A stretch of DNA of 64,000 bases from Lachnospiraceae bacterium UBA7179 (GTDB taxonomy: Bacteria > Bacillota > Clostridia > Lachnospirales > Lachnospiraceae). The stretch lies in assembly GCA_002491195.1 (NCBI GenBank), contig DKVL01000108.1, forward strand, positions 55,132-119,131, in the 5' to 3' direction. Position numbers and translations under genes: made by a program. The notes under the pieces were generated by a model. It made no database searches. It was not told the origin of the DNA and worked only from the letters and a program-made list of their open reading frames with translations. This document shows positions 28,888 through 35,838 of this stretch, in pieces. Within the stretch, counting starts at the first letter, position 1. Every line of letters begins with the position of its first letter.

Positions 28888-29120
28888 CTAATTCAAATAT
28901 GAACCTGCCCGCAATCTGATTCCCTGTACGCAAATTGTAATTTCCCTCTCAATATCCTTTGGGCTAATTCCTTTCTCTGCCATGTACGTCAGTGTTTTGT
29001 TTACTCTGTTTCCTTTCCATGGTGTAGCGTTAATCAAAACCTTTTTGTGCTGTAAAATAATATTTTCGCTTTTTCCAGGAAATCCTGGACTTCCTTTTTA
29101 TCTTTTTGGTAACTTGCCAT
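28888..29120 (-). pseudogene. MqsR-like toxin remnant, frameshifted and truncated
   Basis: A start codon at 29120 has a very strong site (AGGAGG 6 bases before). It opens MASYQKDKKEVQDFLEKAK but stops after 28 codons at a run of five A (29042-29046, written as T on the plus strand). One added base there restores a second frame with TPWKGNRVNKTLTYMAEKG and KDIEREI, the helical core expected of MqsR-type toxins, which ends after RAGSYLN. The usual C-terminal half is missing; a TTCATTCGGCAGT hairpin follows. Either the toxin is dead or the A-run controls its frame. Confidence 0.55.
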
Positions 29121-29164
29121 ATCTCGCCTCCTAACTTGTATACACCCTACCATCAGTGTCGTTC

Positions 29165-29235
29165 TGGTATCATTGATACCATTAATGATATCGCAATTTA
29201 TTATAATGTCAATATCTTTGGTATCAATGATATAT
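29165..29235 (-). promoter_or_regulatory. Autoregulated promoter of the toxin-antitoxin locus
   Basis: On the minus strand, TTGACA (29207-29212) is 16 bases from TATCAT (29185-29190). A perfect palindrome TGGTATCA-T-TGATACCA (29165-29181) lies just downstream of the -10 box, and a second near-copy TGGTATCA-A-TGATATAT (29219-29235) lies just upstream of the -35 box. A half site TGATATC sits between. This arrangement fits repression by the HTH antitoxin. Confidence 0.72.
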
Positions 29236-29251
29236 TTTTATTATAAAATAC

Positions 29252-29383
29252 GTTACCGTTCACAAGTCAGGAATGCACATACATACAATGCGCATTCCGT
29301 GAGAAAATGTACAATTTGAAAGCCAAAACCCGTTTTCCATCTCGTTTGTTCTAATTTAAACGAATGGAAAACGGGCTTTTCCT
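29252..29383. repeat. Family A repeat, copy A1, also terminator of the small-protein operon
   Basis: The copy starts GTTACCGTTCAC and has a hairpin around GGAATGC/GCGCATTCC. It ends in a long hairpin pairing CCCGTTTTCCAT with ATGGAAAACGGG, with T-runs on both sides. Copy A2 (33621-33762) has the same order of elements with different stem sequences. The second hairpin lies immediately after the last gene of the small-protein operon and can end transcription in either direction. Confidence 0.65.
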
Positions 29384-29551
29384 TTACCACCTTATGAATC
29401 TTTCATCTATTTTATTGCCACATTTCCTGCATTTACAGACTTTCATACTTCTGCGTTTCAAAACTTCTATTGTCCCCAACCTGCCATTACAAAAAGGGCA
29501 ATGCTGCAATTGCCATCCTAATCTTACAGTAAATCCCTGAGATTTCATCAT
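29384..29551 (-). CDS. Small zinc-ribbon protein, last gene of small-protein operon
   Basis: This 55-residue basic protein has two cysteine pairs, CPFCNG and CKCRKCG, spaced as in a zinc ribbon. The start (ATGATG) lies 5-8 bases after AAAGG. It has no signal or membrane helix. Co-directional with six other small genes with short gaps, it probably belongs to the same transcript. Function unknown. Confidence 0.6.
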   Translation of the reverse strand: MMKSQGFTVRLGWQLQHCPFCNGRLGTIEVLKRRSMKVCKCRKCGNKIDERFIRW

Positions 29552-29564
29552 ACCTGCCTTTCAA

Positions 29565-29783
29565 TTACTTATGTACTCTTTGTTTTCGGTCTATTTCACT
29601 CCCTATTTTGTTTCCCCCCAATAAGCCAATTAAAAATCCCCCTATTGCACAAGGCACTGTACCTGCAATTGCCCCTGCTGGCCCCCCAAAGGCAATTCCA
29701 ATATGCGCGCCGTTTTTAGCGCCTACTGCAGCACCTACTATAGCTCCACTCAAACTCAAAATCCCTTCATTTTTTCTACCCAT
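29565..29783 (-). CDS. Small glycine-zipper hydrophobic protein
   Basis: The 72-residue protein has a long Gly/Ala-rich hydrophobic centre (AIVGAAVGAKNGAHIGIAFG and AIAGTVPCAIGGFLIGLLGG) with GxxxG spacing and a basic tail. This resembles glycine-zipper membrane proteins and the pore-forming core of some class II bacteriocins, but it has no double-glycine leader. AAAGGAG lies 8 bases before ATG. A role as a membrane-active peptide is possible and not shown. Confidence 0.7.
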   Translation of the reverse strand: MGRKNEGILSLSGAIVGAAVGAKNGAHIGIAFGGPAGAIAGTVPCAIGGFLIGLLGGNKIGSEIDRKQRVHK

Positions 29784-29811
29784 ACAAAATGATCTCCTTT
29801 ATACAAATTTT

Positions 29812-30015
29812 TTATCCTTTCCACTTGCGCTTTTCTGCTGCCATTTCTATTATACTCCTTCTCCCCTCATCTTGATTTACCCTGTTATCATAGATTTTTT
29901 TAAAGGTCTCCTTATCTGCCCTTGCCAAAAAATTTACTGTTCGATCTCTATATTCCAATATTAATTTTTGTAAAAACTTAATACCTTTTTCAGTGATTTC
30001 TGACCAGTCCGCCAT
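29812..30015 (-). CDS. Small charged helical protein
   Basis: The 67-residue protein (starting MADWSEITEKG) is rich in Lys, Arg, Glu and Asp and predicted helical, with no cysteine or membrane segment. ATG 30015 follows AGGGGAAAG and is preferred to an upstream in-frame ATG at 30042 that would overlap the next gene. Function unknown; it is between two hydrophobic small proteins of the same operon. Confidence 0.6.
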   Translation of the reverse strand: MADWSEITEKGIKFLQKLILEYRDRTVNFLARADKETFKKIYDNRVNQDEGRRSIIEMAAEKRKWKG

Positions 30016-30025
30016 GTTCTTTCCC

Positions 30026-30160
30026 CTATTCTTCCTTACCACTAATTTTATTAATCAGTGTGATTACCGCACTTGCCACGCCTGCCACAGCTGCCACTAT
30101 TCCAACAGTATTTGATACTTTATCCAATACTGATTCATCATTATTATCATTCTTTTGCAT
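30026..30160 (-). CDS. 44-residue protein with one membrane helix
   Basis: It starts MQKNDNNDESVLDKVSNT, followed by a helix of Val, Ala and Gly (about residues 19-37) and a charged end (SGKEE). AAAGGAGAG lies about 5 bases before ATG, so translation is likely. The stop is 10 bp before the start of the next small gene. It resembles small membrane-inserting peptides; function unknown. Confidence 0.6.
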   Translation of the reverse strand: MQKNDNNDESVLDKVSNTVGIVAAVAGVASAVITLINKISGKEE

Positions 30161-30179
30161 TGCGCAACTCTCCTTTCTC

Positions 30180-30317
30180 TTATTGATCTTTTGCCTGCTT
30201 AATTATACCAATTGCAGTATCTAACCAATCTGTTACCTGCCCAATAATATCTACCCACTTTTTCGTTTTGTCTAACGCAGACTTATTCTCTGTATCCTGC
30301 TCCATATCATTCGCCAT
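30180..30317 (-). CDS. 45-residue amphipathic small protein
   Basis: It begins MANDMEQDTENKSALDKTKK, then an amphipathic helix with Trp residues (WVDIIGQVTDWLDTAIGIIK). The ribosome site is weak (GAGGGAT). The C-terminal amphipathic helix resembles leaderless peptides that act at membranes, which is only a resemblance. It lies 19 bp upstream of the 44-residue gene in the same direction. Confidence 0.5.
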   Translation of the reverse strand: MANDMEQDTENKSALDKTKKWVDIIGQVTDWLDTAIGIIKQAKDQ

Positions 30318-30377
30318 ATTATAATCCCTCTATCTTATTGTCTAATTAAATTCCATTCAGATAATGAATGCCACTTT

Positions 30378-30578
30378 TTATTTGTACTTTGCGCCACACT
30401 TACTGCACACTCCATCAAATACTGCATATCTGCCACAATTCAAACATTTCCTGCCCTTTCCTCCTTTCCCCTCATTTGGAGGAACGGTCATCGTATAACC
30501 ACAATTTTTACATTCACCGTCTCTTCCATTCACAAAAAAGGTTAACTGACCACACTTGGGACATTTTCTTCCTGCCAT
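30378..30578 (-). CDS. Double zinc-ribbon small protein
   Basis: The 66-residue protein has four CxxC pairs (CPKCG, CKNCG, CLNCG, CSKCG), enough for two zinc ribbons, joined by a Gly/Lys linker. ATG 30578 follows GGGAGGAAG. An in-frame upstream ATG at 30599 overlaps the previous gene. It probably binds nucleic acid or protein; no partner is known. Confidence 0.7.
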   Translation of the reverse strand: MAGRKCPKCGQLTFFVNGRDGECKNCGYTMTVPPNEGKGGKGRKCLNCGRYAVFDGVCSKCGAKYK

Positions 30579-30595
30579 ATTCTTCCTCCCTGATT

Positions 30596-30973
30596 TCATT
30601 TATTTGTCAAACTTAATATACCATTCGCAATATCCCATTTGACACTATAGCCATTAAGAATCGCCACCGTAGTCACTCCTCCTATCACAGCTACAATAAC
30701 CGCCACATCTTTCGAAGCCTCAACACCAGCACTACGCAATGCCATTTTTACCGAAGCACCGCCAGTAGGTACTGCTGTCGCTGCCGCTCCTGTAAGAACG
30801 GCAATCACTAAAGCAATCTTTTTGGGAGACAATTTTGCCATCCAGCTCATCTTTTTTGCCAGATCTCCCCTTACTTCAATATTAGCATCCTTTCTCTTAA
30901 CGGCCGCTTTTAACTGCTCTTTTGTCGTAACAACTGTAATATTATCAATTTTCTTTTGTTTTTTACCAAACAA
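30596..30973 (-). CDS. Small protein with two hydrophobic segments, first gene of small-protein operon
   Basis: The 125-residue protein starts at TTG, 7 bases after GAGGTGA, so it is easy to miss by annotation. A basic N-terminus (FGKKQKKIDN) and a VRGDLAKKMSWMAKLSPKK stretch are followed by two Ala/Val/Gly-rich helices (about residues 53-72 and 88-108) and a short tail. Its stop overlaps the following in-frame region of the zinc-ribbon gene. It is not a recognised family. Confidence 0.6.
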   Translation of the reverse strand: MFGKKQKKIDNITVVTTKEQLKAAVKRKDANIEVRGDLAKKMSWMAKLSPKKIALVIAVLTGAAATAVPTGGASVKMALRSAGVEASKDVAVIVAVIGGVTTVAILNGYSVKWDIANGILSLTNK

Positions 30974-31012
30974 ATTATCACCTCATTCAAAAACTTAATG
31001 TTTAGAATAACT

Positions 31013-31145
31013 TGATATATAACCATGGTGTTAGTCAATAAGTGTGTTGGTGCAATATACAAGGACTGATATTACTGTGTTCATACTTGCCAGAAATATG
31101 CAGACCAACACAGATGTTGACTATCACCATAACCATATATGGATG
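31013..31145. promoter_or_regulatory. Large imperfect inverted repeat upstream of the small-protein operon
   Basis: Arms of about 48 bp (31013-31060 and 31096-31145) share ATGGTG, TAGTCAA and TGTGTTGGT in inverted order, separated by about 35 bp. Each arm reads outward TTGACT followed by an AT-rich stretch (TTATATATC or CCATATATGG), so both could act as divergent promoters. It may equally be a site for a regulator or a cruciform. Confidence 0.55.
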
Positions 31146-31179
31146 AATACGATCATCAAATGCATATAAATAGGATTTT

Positions 31180-31319
31180 GTCCTATAATAGGATATATCA
31201 TTTCATTCAGTCTATCATAGTTTTCGTCCTATTACAAGACATTATTAAATTTTTTGCCTTTAATTTTGCCATCCGCTGAATAAAATGCATCATTTCAGGT
31301 TGTTGTCTTATTCTAGGAC
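31180..31319. promoter_or_regulatory. Three palindromic operator-like sites
   Basis: Three 15 bp near-palindromes fit GTCYTATWMTARGAC: GTCCTATAATAGGAT (31180-31194), GTCCTATTACAAGAC (31226-31240) and GTCTTATTCTAGGAC (31305-31319). They lie between the small-protein operon and the divergent XRE regulator gene, as expected for its binding sites. Confidence 0.65.
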
Positions 31320-31369
31320 GGCTAAAACAAATTTTTATAATAATATAAGAAATAAAAACAATTACCCGT

Positions 31370-31528
31370 AAGGAATAGTCGCAAAATAACTTGTGCAGAT
31401 GACGCAGAATAAATTTTCATAGGCTAGGTGGAAGAAGGAGCCGTGGTGGACTACGGCGACTGCTGACAACGACGACTATGGAAATTTCGGCAAGTCAGAT
31501 GCACAAGTTATTTTAAGGCTGTTCCTAA
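31370..31528. mobile_element. Family D palindromic element, 159 bp version
   Basis: Ends read TAAGGAATAG and, inverted, TTAGGAACAG. Next inward is a perfect 15 bp inverted repeat AAAATAACTTGTGCA, and the palindrome continues through AAATTTTCATAG/CTATGGAAATTT to a GC-rich centre (GAGCCGTGGTGGACTACGGC). It separates the operator sites from the XRE start codon, so it becomes part of that gene's leader. Confidence 0.65.
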
Positions 31529-31560
31529 CCAAACACAAACAGAATTCTATAGGTGGTAAC

Positions 31561-31818
31561 ATGAAACGTCTCTCCGTAACTCCGATTCAAAAATGCAATA
31601 TGGTCGGCACAAAGCTGCGACAGTTCCGAACAGAACAGAAACTCAGCCAGCAGGCGCTTTCTGACCGTCTGGAGACGGAAGCAGTCTATATCTGCCGCGG
31701 CTCGATATCGCGTATTGAGGATGGCAGCCGGACGGTCACCGATTTGGAATTGTACGGTTTGTCCAAGGTGCTTCACAAACCTATTGAAGACTTTTTCGAG
31801 GATTATCCTTCTTTTTAG
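31561..31818 (+). CDS. XRE-family transcriptional regulator
   Basis: The 85-residue protein is nearly all helix-turn-helix: VGTKLRQFRTEQKLSQQALSDRL then ISRIEDGSRTVTDLELYGLSKVL. A short acidic tail follows. AGGTGG lies 5 bases before ATG. It is divergent from the seven-gene small-protein operon and next to three matching palindromes, so it is the likely repressor of that operon and perhaps of itself. The effector is unknown. Confidence 0.85.
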   Translation: MKRLSVTPIQKCNMVGTKLRQFRTEQKLSQQALSDRLETEAVYICRGSISRIEDGSRTVTDLELYGLSKVLHKPIEDFFEDYPSF

Positions 31819-31836
31819 ACCGCCGCGTCGTGGATA

Positions 31837-33423
31837 TCATGAAACGTAATGCTCTTGGCAGTACAGTGTCGTACCTACCGCAATACCCATGCCTTCAGAA
31901 GCATCCCAGACCTCCATTTCGTCCATCCCCCAGTATTTCACCATAATTTCGCTGCCTTGAGGCAGTTCGCACGACAGATACATACCAGTGCGGTCCCCGC
32001 CCATGAAATACAGGCTCCCCAGTATCTCACCATAATAGCACGTCCCAATTTCACTGTACATTGAATACTCCTCCGCATCAGAGTAGATACTAATCGAAAG
32101 CTCGGTCTCCCCATCGCTCCACCGTCCGGACAGTCCACTGACTGCCTCCCAGGAAATTGTGTCAATCATTATATCCTCCACCGGGAAGCCATCTGTATTG
32201 TCATACTCCTGCGCGAAATCATCCTCATCAATAGTATCCACAGCCGGCTCTTCACTCTCGGTCCGCGCGGAAGTATCTTTTTCGTCCGGCAACGCATCGA
32301 TCTGCCCTATATGAATTTCTCCGCCATAGCTCTCAAAGACGCTCATAAGCATTCCCGAGTACACCAGAGGCGGCTGTTCTTCGCCGTCAATGGCTGCAGT
32401 CCAGACTTCAAAGCTTCCGGCCGTTTCATTCACAACAAACTGCACGAGCACAGCAACCCTGTCATTGCCATACATACAATTTCCATGAAACTCCACCACG
32501 TCTTTCCCGTCTTCCGATGCAAAATACTCCCATTCGCAGTTGTCAAAGAACGCTTCAAAAGCTTCTCCATAAGTAATATTGGGATATAGTTCCGGGGAAC
32601 CGTTTTTCACCATCTCCACATAACTGTTCCCGCTTCCAAAAGCGATGGCAATGATGACAAAAAGCACTCCGCACACCGTGGCCGTAATGGCAAGCAGCAT
32701 TTTCGTCTTTGCCAGCCGCAGATTCCCCTTTTCATTTGCATAGGCGTTGACAGGCGCCTCCGGGACCAGGAATTTTAGCAGACACGCCGCGATTGTTTCC
32801 CGTTCCAAGACCGCCTTATAGTCGTCTTTCCGTGAAATAATAACGGGTGTACCATCCTGTATTGTGAAAGCATGTTTCCTTTTTCTTCCAACAACACAAA
32901 CCTCTCCACGTTCATCCATATAAACCCGCTTTACCGTAGAACACTTCATTTGTCCCAACGCGTGCATCAGCGCACGTTTGTCATCGACCCAGATGCATTT
33001 TAAGTACTCTTCCGCGCGTACAGCCTTCTTTCCCTGCAGAATCGGGAAAGCAACCGCCAGTACGATATGCAGGATTACACACGTAAAAAGAACTGCCACA
33101 ACTACCATCAGCACATAAGACGCAAGATCCGTTTCGCCCTCTATCACGGAAATCAGATTCATCAGCAGTCCGCGCACCATGATCAACGCATATGCGGCCG
33201 TCAGAACAATCGCAATTGTGTTCAGCGTTTTTTTTGACTTTCCAGCCTTCTCCGACATCTGGCGCAACGCTTCATACTCTCCTGTCCCGCCAATCCCCGG
33301 CTGTGCAGACACAACATTTTCTCCTTGTCTCTGGTTCGTGTCCGCCGCCGCGACAGGCGCGCCGCACTGGGGACAAAACTTTATTCCAGCCCCGATTTCT
33401 TTCCCGCAATTGATACAAAACAT
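31837..33423 (-). CDS. Zinc-ribbon membrane protein of unknown function
   Basis: The 528-residue protein begins with a zinc ribbon (CINCGKEIGAGIKFCPQCG), then a cytoplasmic linker and three to four membrane helices (about residues 68-88, 100-125 and 245-268). A cytoplasmic domain lies between helices and an acidic outer C-terminal half follows (EESEEPAVDTIDEDD). The last 100 residues form a beta-rich domain with GRWSDGETELSI. It resembles the many zinc_ribbon_2 membrane proteins of Firmicutes; none has a settled role. Confidence 0.7.
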   Translation of the reverse strand: MFCINCGKEIGAGIKFCPQCGAPVAAADTNQRQGENVVSAQPGIGGTGEYEALRQMSEKAGKSKKTLNTIAIVLTAAYALIMVRGLLMNLISVIEGETDLASYVLMVVVAVLFTCVILHIVLAVAFPILQGKKAVRAEEYLKCIWVDDKRALMHALGQMKCSTVKRVYMDERGEVCVVGRKRKHAFTIQDGTPVIISRKDDYKAVLERETIAACLLKFLVPEAPVNAYANEKGNLRLAKTKMLLAITATVCGVLFVIIAIAFGSGNSYVEMVKNGSPELYPNITYGEAFEAFFDNCEWEYFASEDGKDVVEFHGNCMYGNDRVAVLVQFVVNETAGSFEVWTAAIDGEEQPPLVYSGMLMSVFESYGGEIHIGQIDALPDEKDTSARTESEEPAVDTIDEDDFAQEYDNTDGFPVEDIMIDTISWEAVSGLSGRWSDGETELSISIYSDAEEYSMYSEIGTCYYGEILGSLYFMGGDRTGMYLSCELPQGSEIMVKYWGMDEMEVWDASEGMGIAVGTTLYCQEHYVS

Positions 33424-33470
33424 CCCTTATCCTCCCCTTTTCTTCCATCATCTATCATTCTTGTCACCAT

Positions 33471-33544
33471 AACAGTTCATCCCAAGACTTTGCGTTACGT
33501 TGTAAAGTCCGTGAGAACGTGTAGTAGTTGAGATGCATCAGGCC
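33471..33544. repeat. Family B repeat, copy B2, inverted
   Basis: Read on the minus strand this has GATGCATCTCAACTACTACA, CTCACGGACTTTACAACG, CGCAAAGTC and GAACTGTT in the same order as copy B3 at 62.6 kb. Part of copy B1 at the window start also matches. The match extends about 70 bp with scattered differences. Confidence 0.65.
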
Positions 33545-33620
33545 ATGATTCATGGTTTCGACATCGCAAAGTGATCTTGCATGACTTGATGCGTTACAGT
33601 TCGGCAAAGCTGAACTGTAG

Positions 33621-33762
33621 TTACTGTTCACCGGGCAGGAATGCGCTGAACTGCGCATTCCGTAAAAAAAACGTATCACTTGAAATGCAAAAATCCATTT
33701 GTGAAACAAATTTTGTATGGATTTTTGTCTGTTACTGGAACGGAGTGAATCGTAACAAACTG
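33621..33762. repeat. Family A repeat, copy A2
   Basis: It starts GTTACTGTTCAC, followed by a GGAATGCGC/GCGCATTCC hairpin, then TTGAAATGC and a hairpin pairing AAAAATCCAT with ATGGATTTTT. It ends CTGTTACTGGAACGGAGTG. The element order equals copy A1 at 29.3 kb, and the tail motif recurs at 4.46 kb. No gene is seen between 33424 and 33795; this stretch holds only repeats. Confidence 0.65.
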
Positions 33763-33795
33763 TAACAAGTCTGATCTGTCACTTGATTTCAACTA

Positions 33796-34113
33796 TTGAC
33801 TTATGAATTATTAATTGATATGATTGCTTGTGAAATCCATTGTCCATATTGAATATCATACCTGTTTTGGAAAATTCTGTCATTCGCTGCCAGCGAATAT
33901 TTTGAATGGCAGACACTTTCTAATGCAATGCAAGGAACCGTTAATAAGTTACTCATGACAAATAATTCCTTAACAGTTCCCAGGAAACTGTTAAGAGAAA
34001 TGATTGATCTTTATCAGGGAATTGCGCAGACAACAGTTGTTTTTTATCAATGTGTTGAAGAAAATAATATTCGTTATTTATTAACAAACCGTAAATACAG
34101 AAACAGAAAATAA
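33796..34113 (+). pseudogene. Possible remnant of a small protein gene with an in-frame stop
   Basis: One frame reads protein-like sequence from about 33796 to 34113, broken by TGA at 33850, where TGG would give a smooth reading. The longest open part starts at ATG 33928 (or 33958) and ends LLTNRKYRNRK. Codon use looks coding, but no ribosome site fits either ATG. I do not recognise the family. An AAGGAACCGTTAA/TTAACAGTTCC inverted pair lies inside it. Confidence 0.35.
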
Positions 34114-34172
34114 CATACTTTTTCTTTCAAAACATCTGTTATATTGAACAATTCTAAAAAATAGGAGGAATT

Positions 34173-34619
34173 ATGATGGACAACCAGACCAAATTAAGCA
34201 CGGATGAGATTCTAAAGGATTTTGAACGCGGAACGACGCCAGACATAAAATCCATAGACTTCGTAAAACAACGGGAACAGCTGACCCAGCTTTCATGCCG
34301 CATCCTGGAGCAGTACAAAAGCAAGTCCAAATTTGCAACTGCCTGCGAACTGTCACAGTCAATGTTAGCTGATTTTCTAAACGGCAAGAAAGAACTGAGC
34401 CGCAGCAAGCTTCTTGGCATCTGCGTCACATTAAACTATACCATCCAGGAAACCCGCGATCTCCTGCACCGTCTGGGCTACCCAGATCTGTATTCCAGAA
34501 ACAGGCGGGATTTTACAATTTTGGACTGTATCAGACAGGGAAAATCTCTAGATGAAACTAATGAAATCCTATGGAAAAACGGGTTTGACGACCTGCATGA
34601 CAGGAGGCCGCAGCCATGA
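34173..34619 (+). CDS. Helix-turn-helix protein, first gene of the kinase operon
   Basis: The 148-residue protein has an XRE-like HTH at about residues 55-90 (ATACELSQSMLADFLNGKKELSRSKL preceded by SKSK), flanked by helical regions and no sensor domain. AGGAGG lies 4 bases before the first ATG and 7 before the second, so either may be used. Its stop overlaps the kinase start by 4 bp. It may regulate the operon or pair with the kinase as a substrate. Confidence 0.75.
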   Translation: MMDNQTKLSTDEILKDFERGTTPDIKSIDFVKQREQLTQLSCRILEQYKSKSKFATACELSQSMLADFLNGKKELSRSKLLGICVTLNYTIQETRDLLHRLGYPDLYSRNRRDFTILDCIRQGKSLDETNEILWKNGFDDLHDRRPQP

Positions 34620-35821
34620 ATGAATCATCAAATCTCCCTGCAATACAGGCCCTTTTGGGAGAATATCTTGACTTTGACTTCACAGACCGGCTCGCAGGGC
34701 CAAGACGCAAACGGGACGGAAATTATTATGCTACGTATCTTGGCGTGCTCAAACCAGAATACGCGCCCCTTGCCCCGGACAGACGGGCACTCATCATCAA
34801 GGAAATCATGCCCGCGCAGGCAGAAAATTACCGCAGAATCAGCTCCATCTGGAACCCCTATCTGGAGACTGTCTACGGCATCCTTCCTGTGGGTGATTTT
34901 TTTATTGCCATCAATGAGTTTATCACCAAACCCTCCTCGTTATGTTATACCAGCACCGAACTTAATGAAAAATCTTCCATTTCCCTTGAGGATTATATCT
35001 CTCATTATGGCTGCCTGTCAGAAAAAGAGGCGATGGTTTTTATGGTTCAGCTCTGTGAAGGACTGGAATCGCTGACAAAACTCCATATCATCCATGGCGA
35101 TATCTCCCCACAGAACATTCTACTCACGGACCGCTTTCCGATGTCACCCTGCCCATATCCCAAACTCCAAGGCATTCATCATACAATCTCTATAAAAATC
35201 ATTGATTATGACATTGCAAGGGAGAAGAAAGGTTTTGAACACCTGGTTACTACCGTGGAAGGCACCCGCCTCTATGCAGCGCCGGAAATTCTGGACTATC
35301 AAAGTCCCACAGACCGCGTAGATATCTATTCCCTTGGCTGCATCCTATCCTATATGCTAACCAGCAAATCTCCAAAAGAGATTACACCTAACCAGCTGCG
35401 TAAGATCTGTAATCCCCGCGTGGGCAGCATCATAAGAAAATGTACCCTGGACTACTCTCACCGCTACCAAAGTGTCACACTCTTGAAGAAGCAGCTCCAG
35501 ACTGTAATCGAACTTCGCTGGCCGGGAAATTTTCTACGCAGGATTCCGGGGTTCCGTACCATGCACCCCGGCCATATTTGTGTCGCCCTATCCTTTTACC
35601 TCTATTTTATCCTAATTTTAATTACAGAGTCCACAAACCTTAAAGCCTGGCTCGAAATACTGGTGTACTGCCTTGTACCCATATTTGGGTTTGATCTTCT
35701 CTGCTTAGGTGACCTTTGCTATCCCTATTCTTCCTACCGGGATCGACATCCTTGGATACGTCATGTAGTCCGATGTCTTCTGGGAGTTTTACTACCATTG
35801 ATTTTATTCTTTTTTTGTTGA
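34616..35821 (+). CDS. Serine/threonine protein kinase with C-terminal membrane helices
   Basis: The 401-residue protein has a Hanks-type kinase domain: the lysine in ALIIKEI, the catalytic loop HGDISPQNIL near residue 161, IIDYDIAR in place of the usual DFG, and AAPEILDYQ with DIYSLGCILSYML. The catalytic Asp and Asn are kept, so it can be active. The glycine-rich loop is weak. Three hydrophobic helices follow residue 325. It is translationally coupled to the HTH gene and is followed by a membrane TPR gene. Its substrate is unknown; the HTH protein is the first candidate. Confidence 0.85.
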   Translation: MNESSNLPAIQALLGEYLDFDFTDRLAGPRRKRDGNYYATYLGVLKPEYAPLAPDRRALIIKEIMPAQAENYRRISSIWNPYLETVYGILPVGDFFIAINEFITKPSSLCYTSTELNEKSSISLEDYISHYGCLSEKEAMVFMVQLCEGLESLTKLHIIHGDISPQNILLTDRFPMSPCPYPKLQGIHHTISIKIIDYDIAREKKGFEHLVTTVEGTRLYAAPEILDYQSPTDRVDIYSLGCILSYMLTSKSPKEITPNQLRKICNPRVGSIIRKCTLDYSHRYQSVTLLKKQLQTVIELRWPGNFLRRIPGFRTMHPGHICVALSFYLYFILILITESTNLKAWLEILVYCLVPIFGFDLLCLGDLCYPYSSYRDRHPWIRHVVRCLLGVLLPLILFFFC

Positions 35822-35838
35822 AAGGACATGTTTTGATA

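Noticed and set aside
29565..30317. A class II bacteriocin cluster
   Set aside because: No double-glycine leader, no dedicated peptidase-containing ABC transporter and no immunity gene of known type is nearby. The resemblance is only in hydrophobic Gly-rich segments.
31383..31515. The large palindrome before the XRE gene as a riboswitch or structured leader RNA
   Set aside because: The symmetry is almost perfect over both arms and its ends match the family D elements, so an inserted palindromic element explains it better than a ligand-binding RNA.
33540..33770. Spaced repeats near 33.6 kb as a CRISPR array
   Set aside because: The repeats are inverted hairpins with no direct repeats of constant length or spacing, and no cas gene is near.
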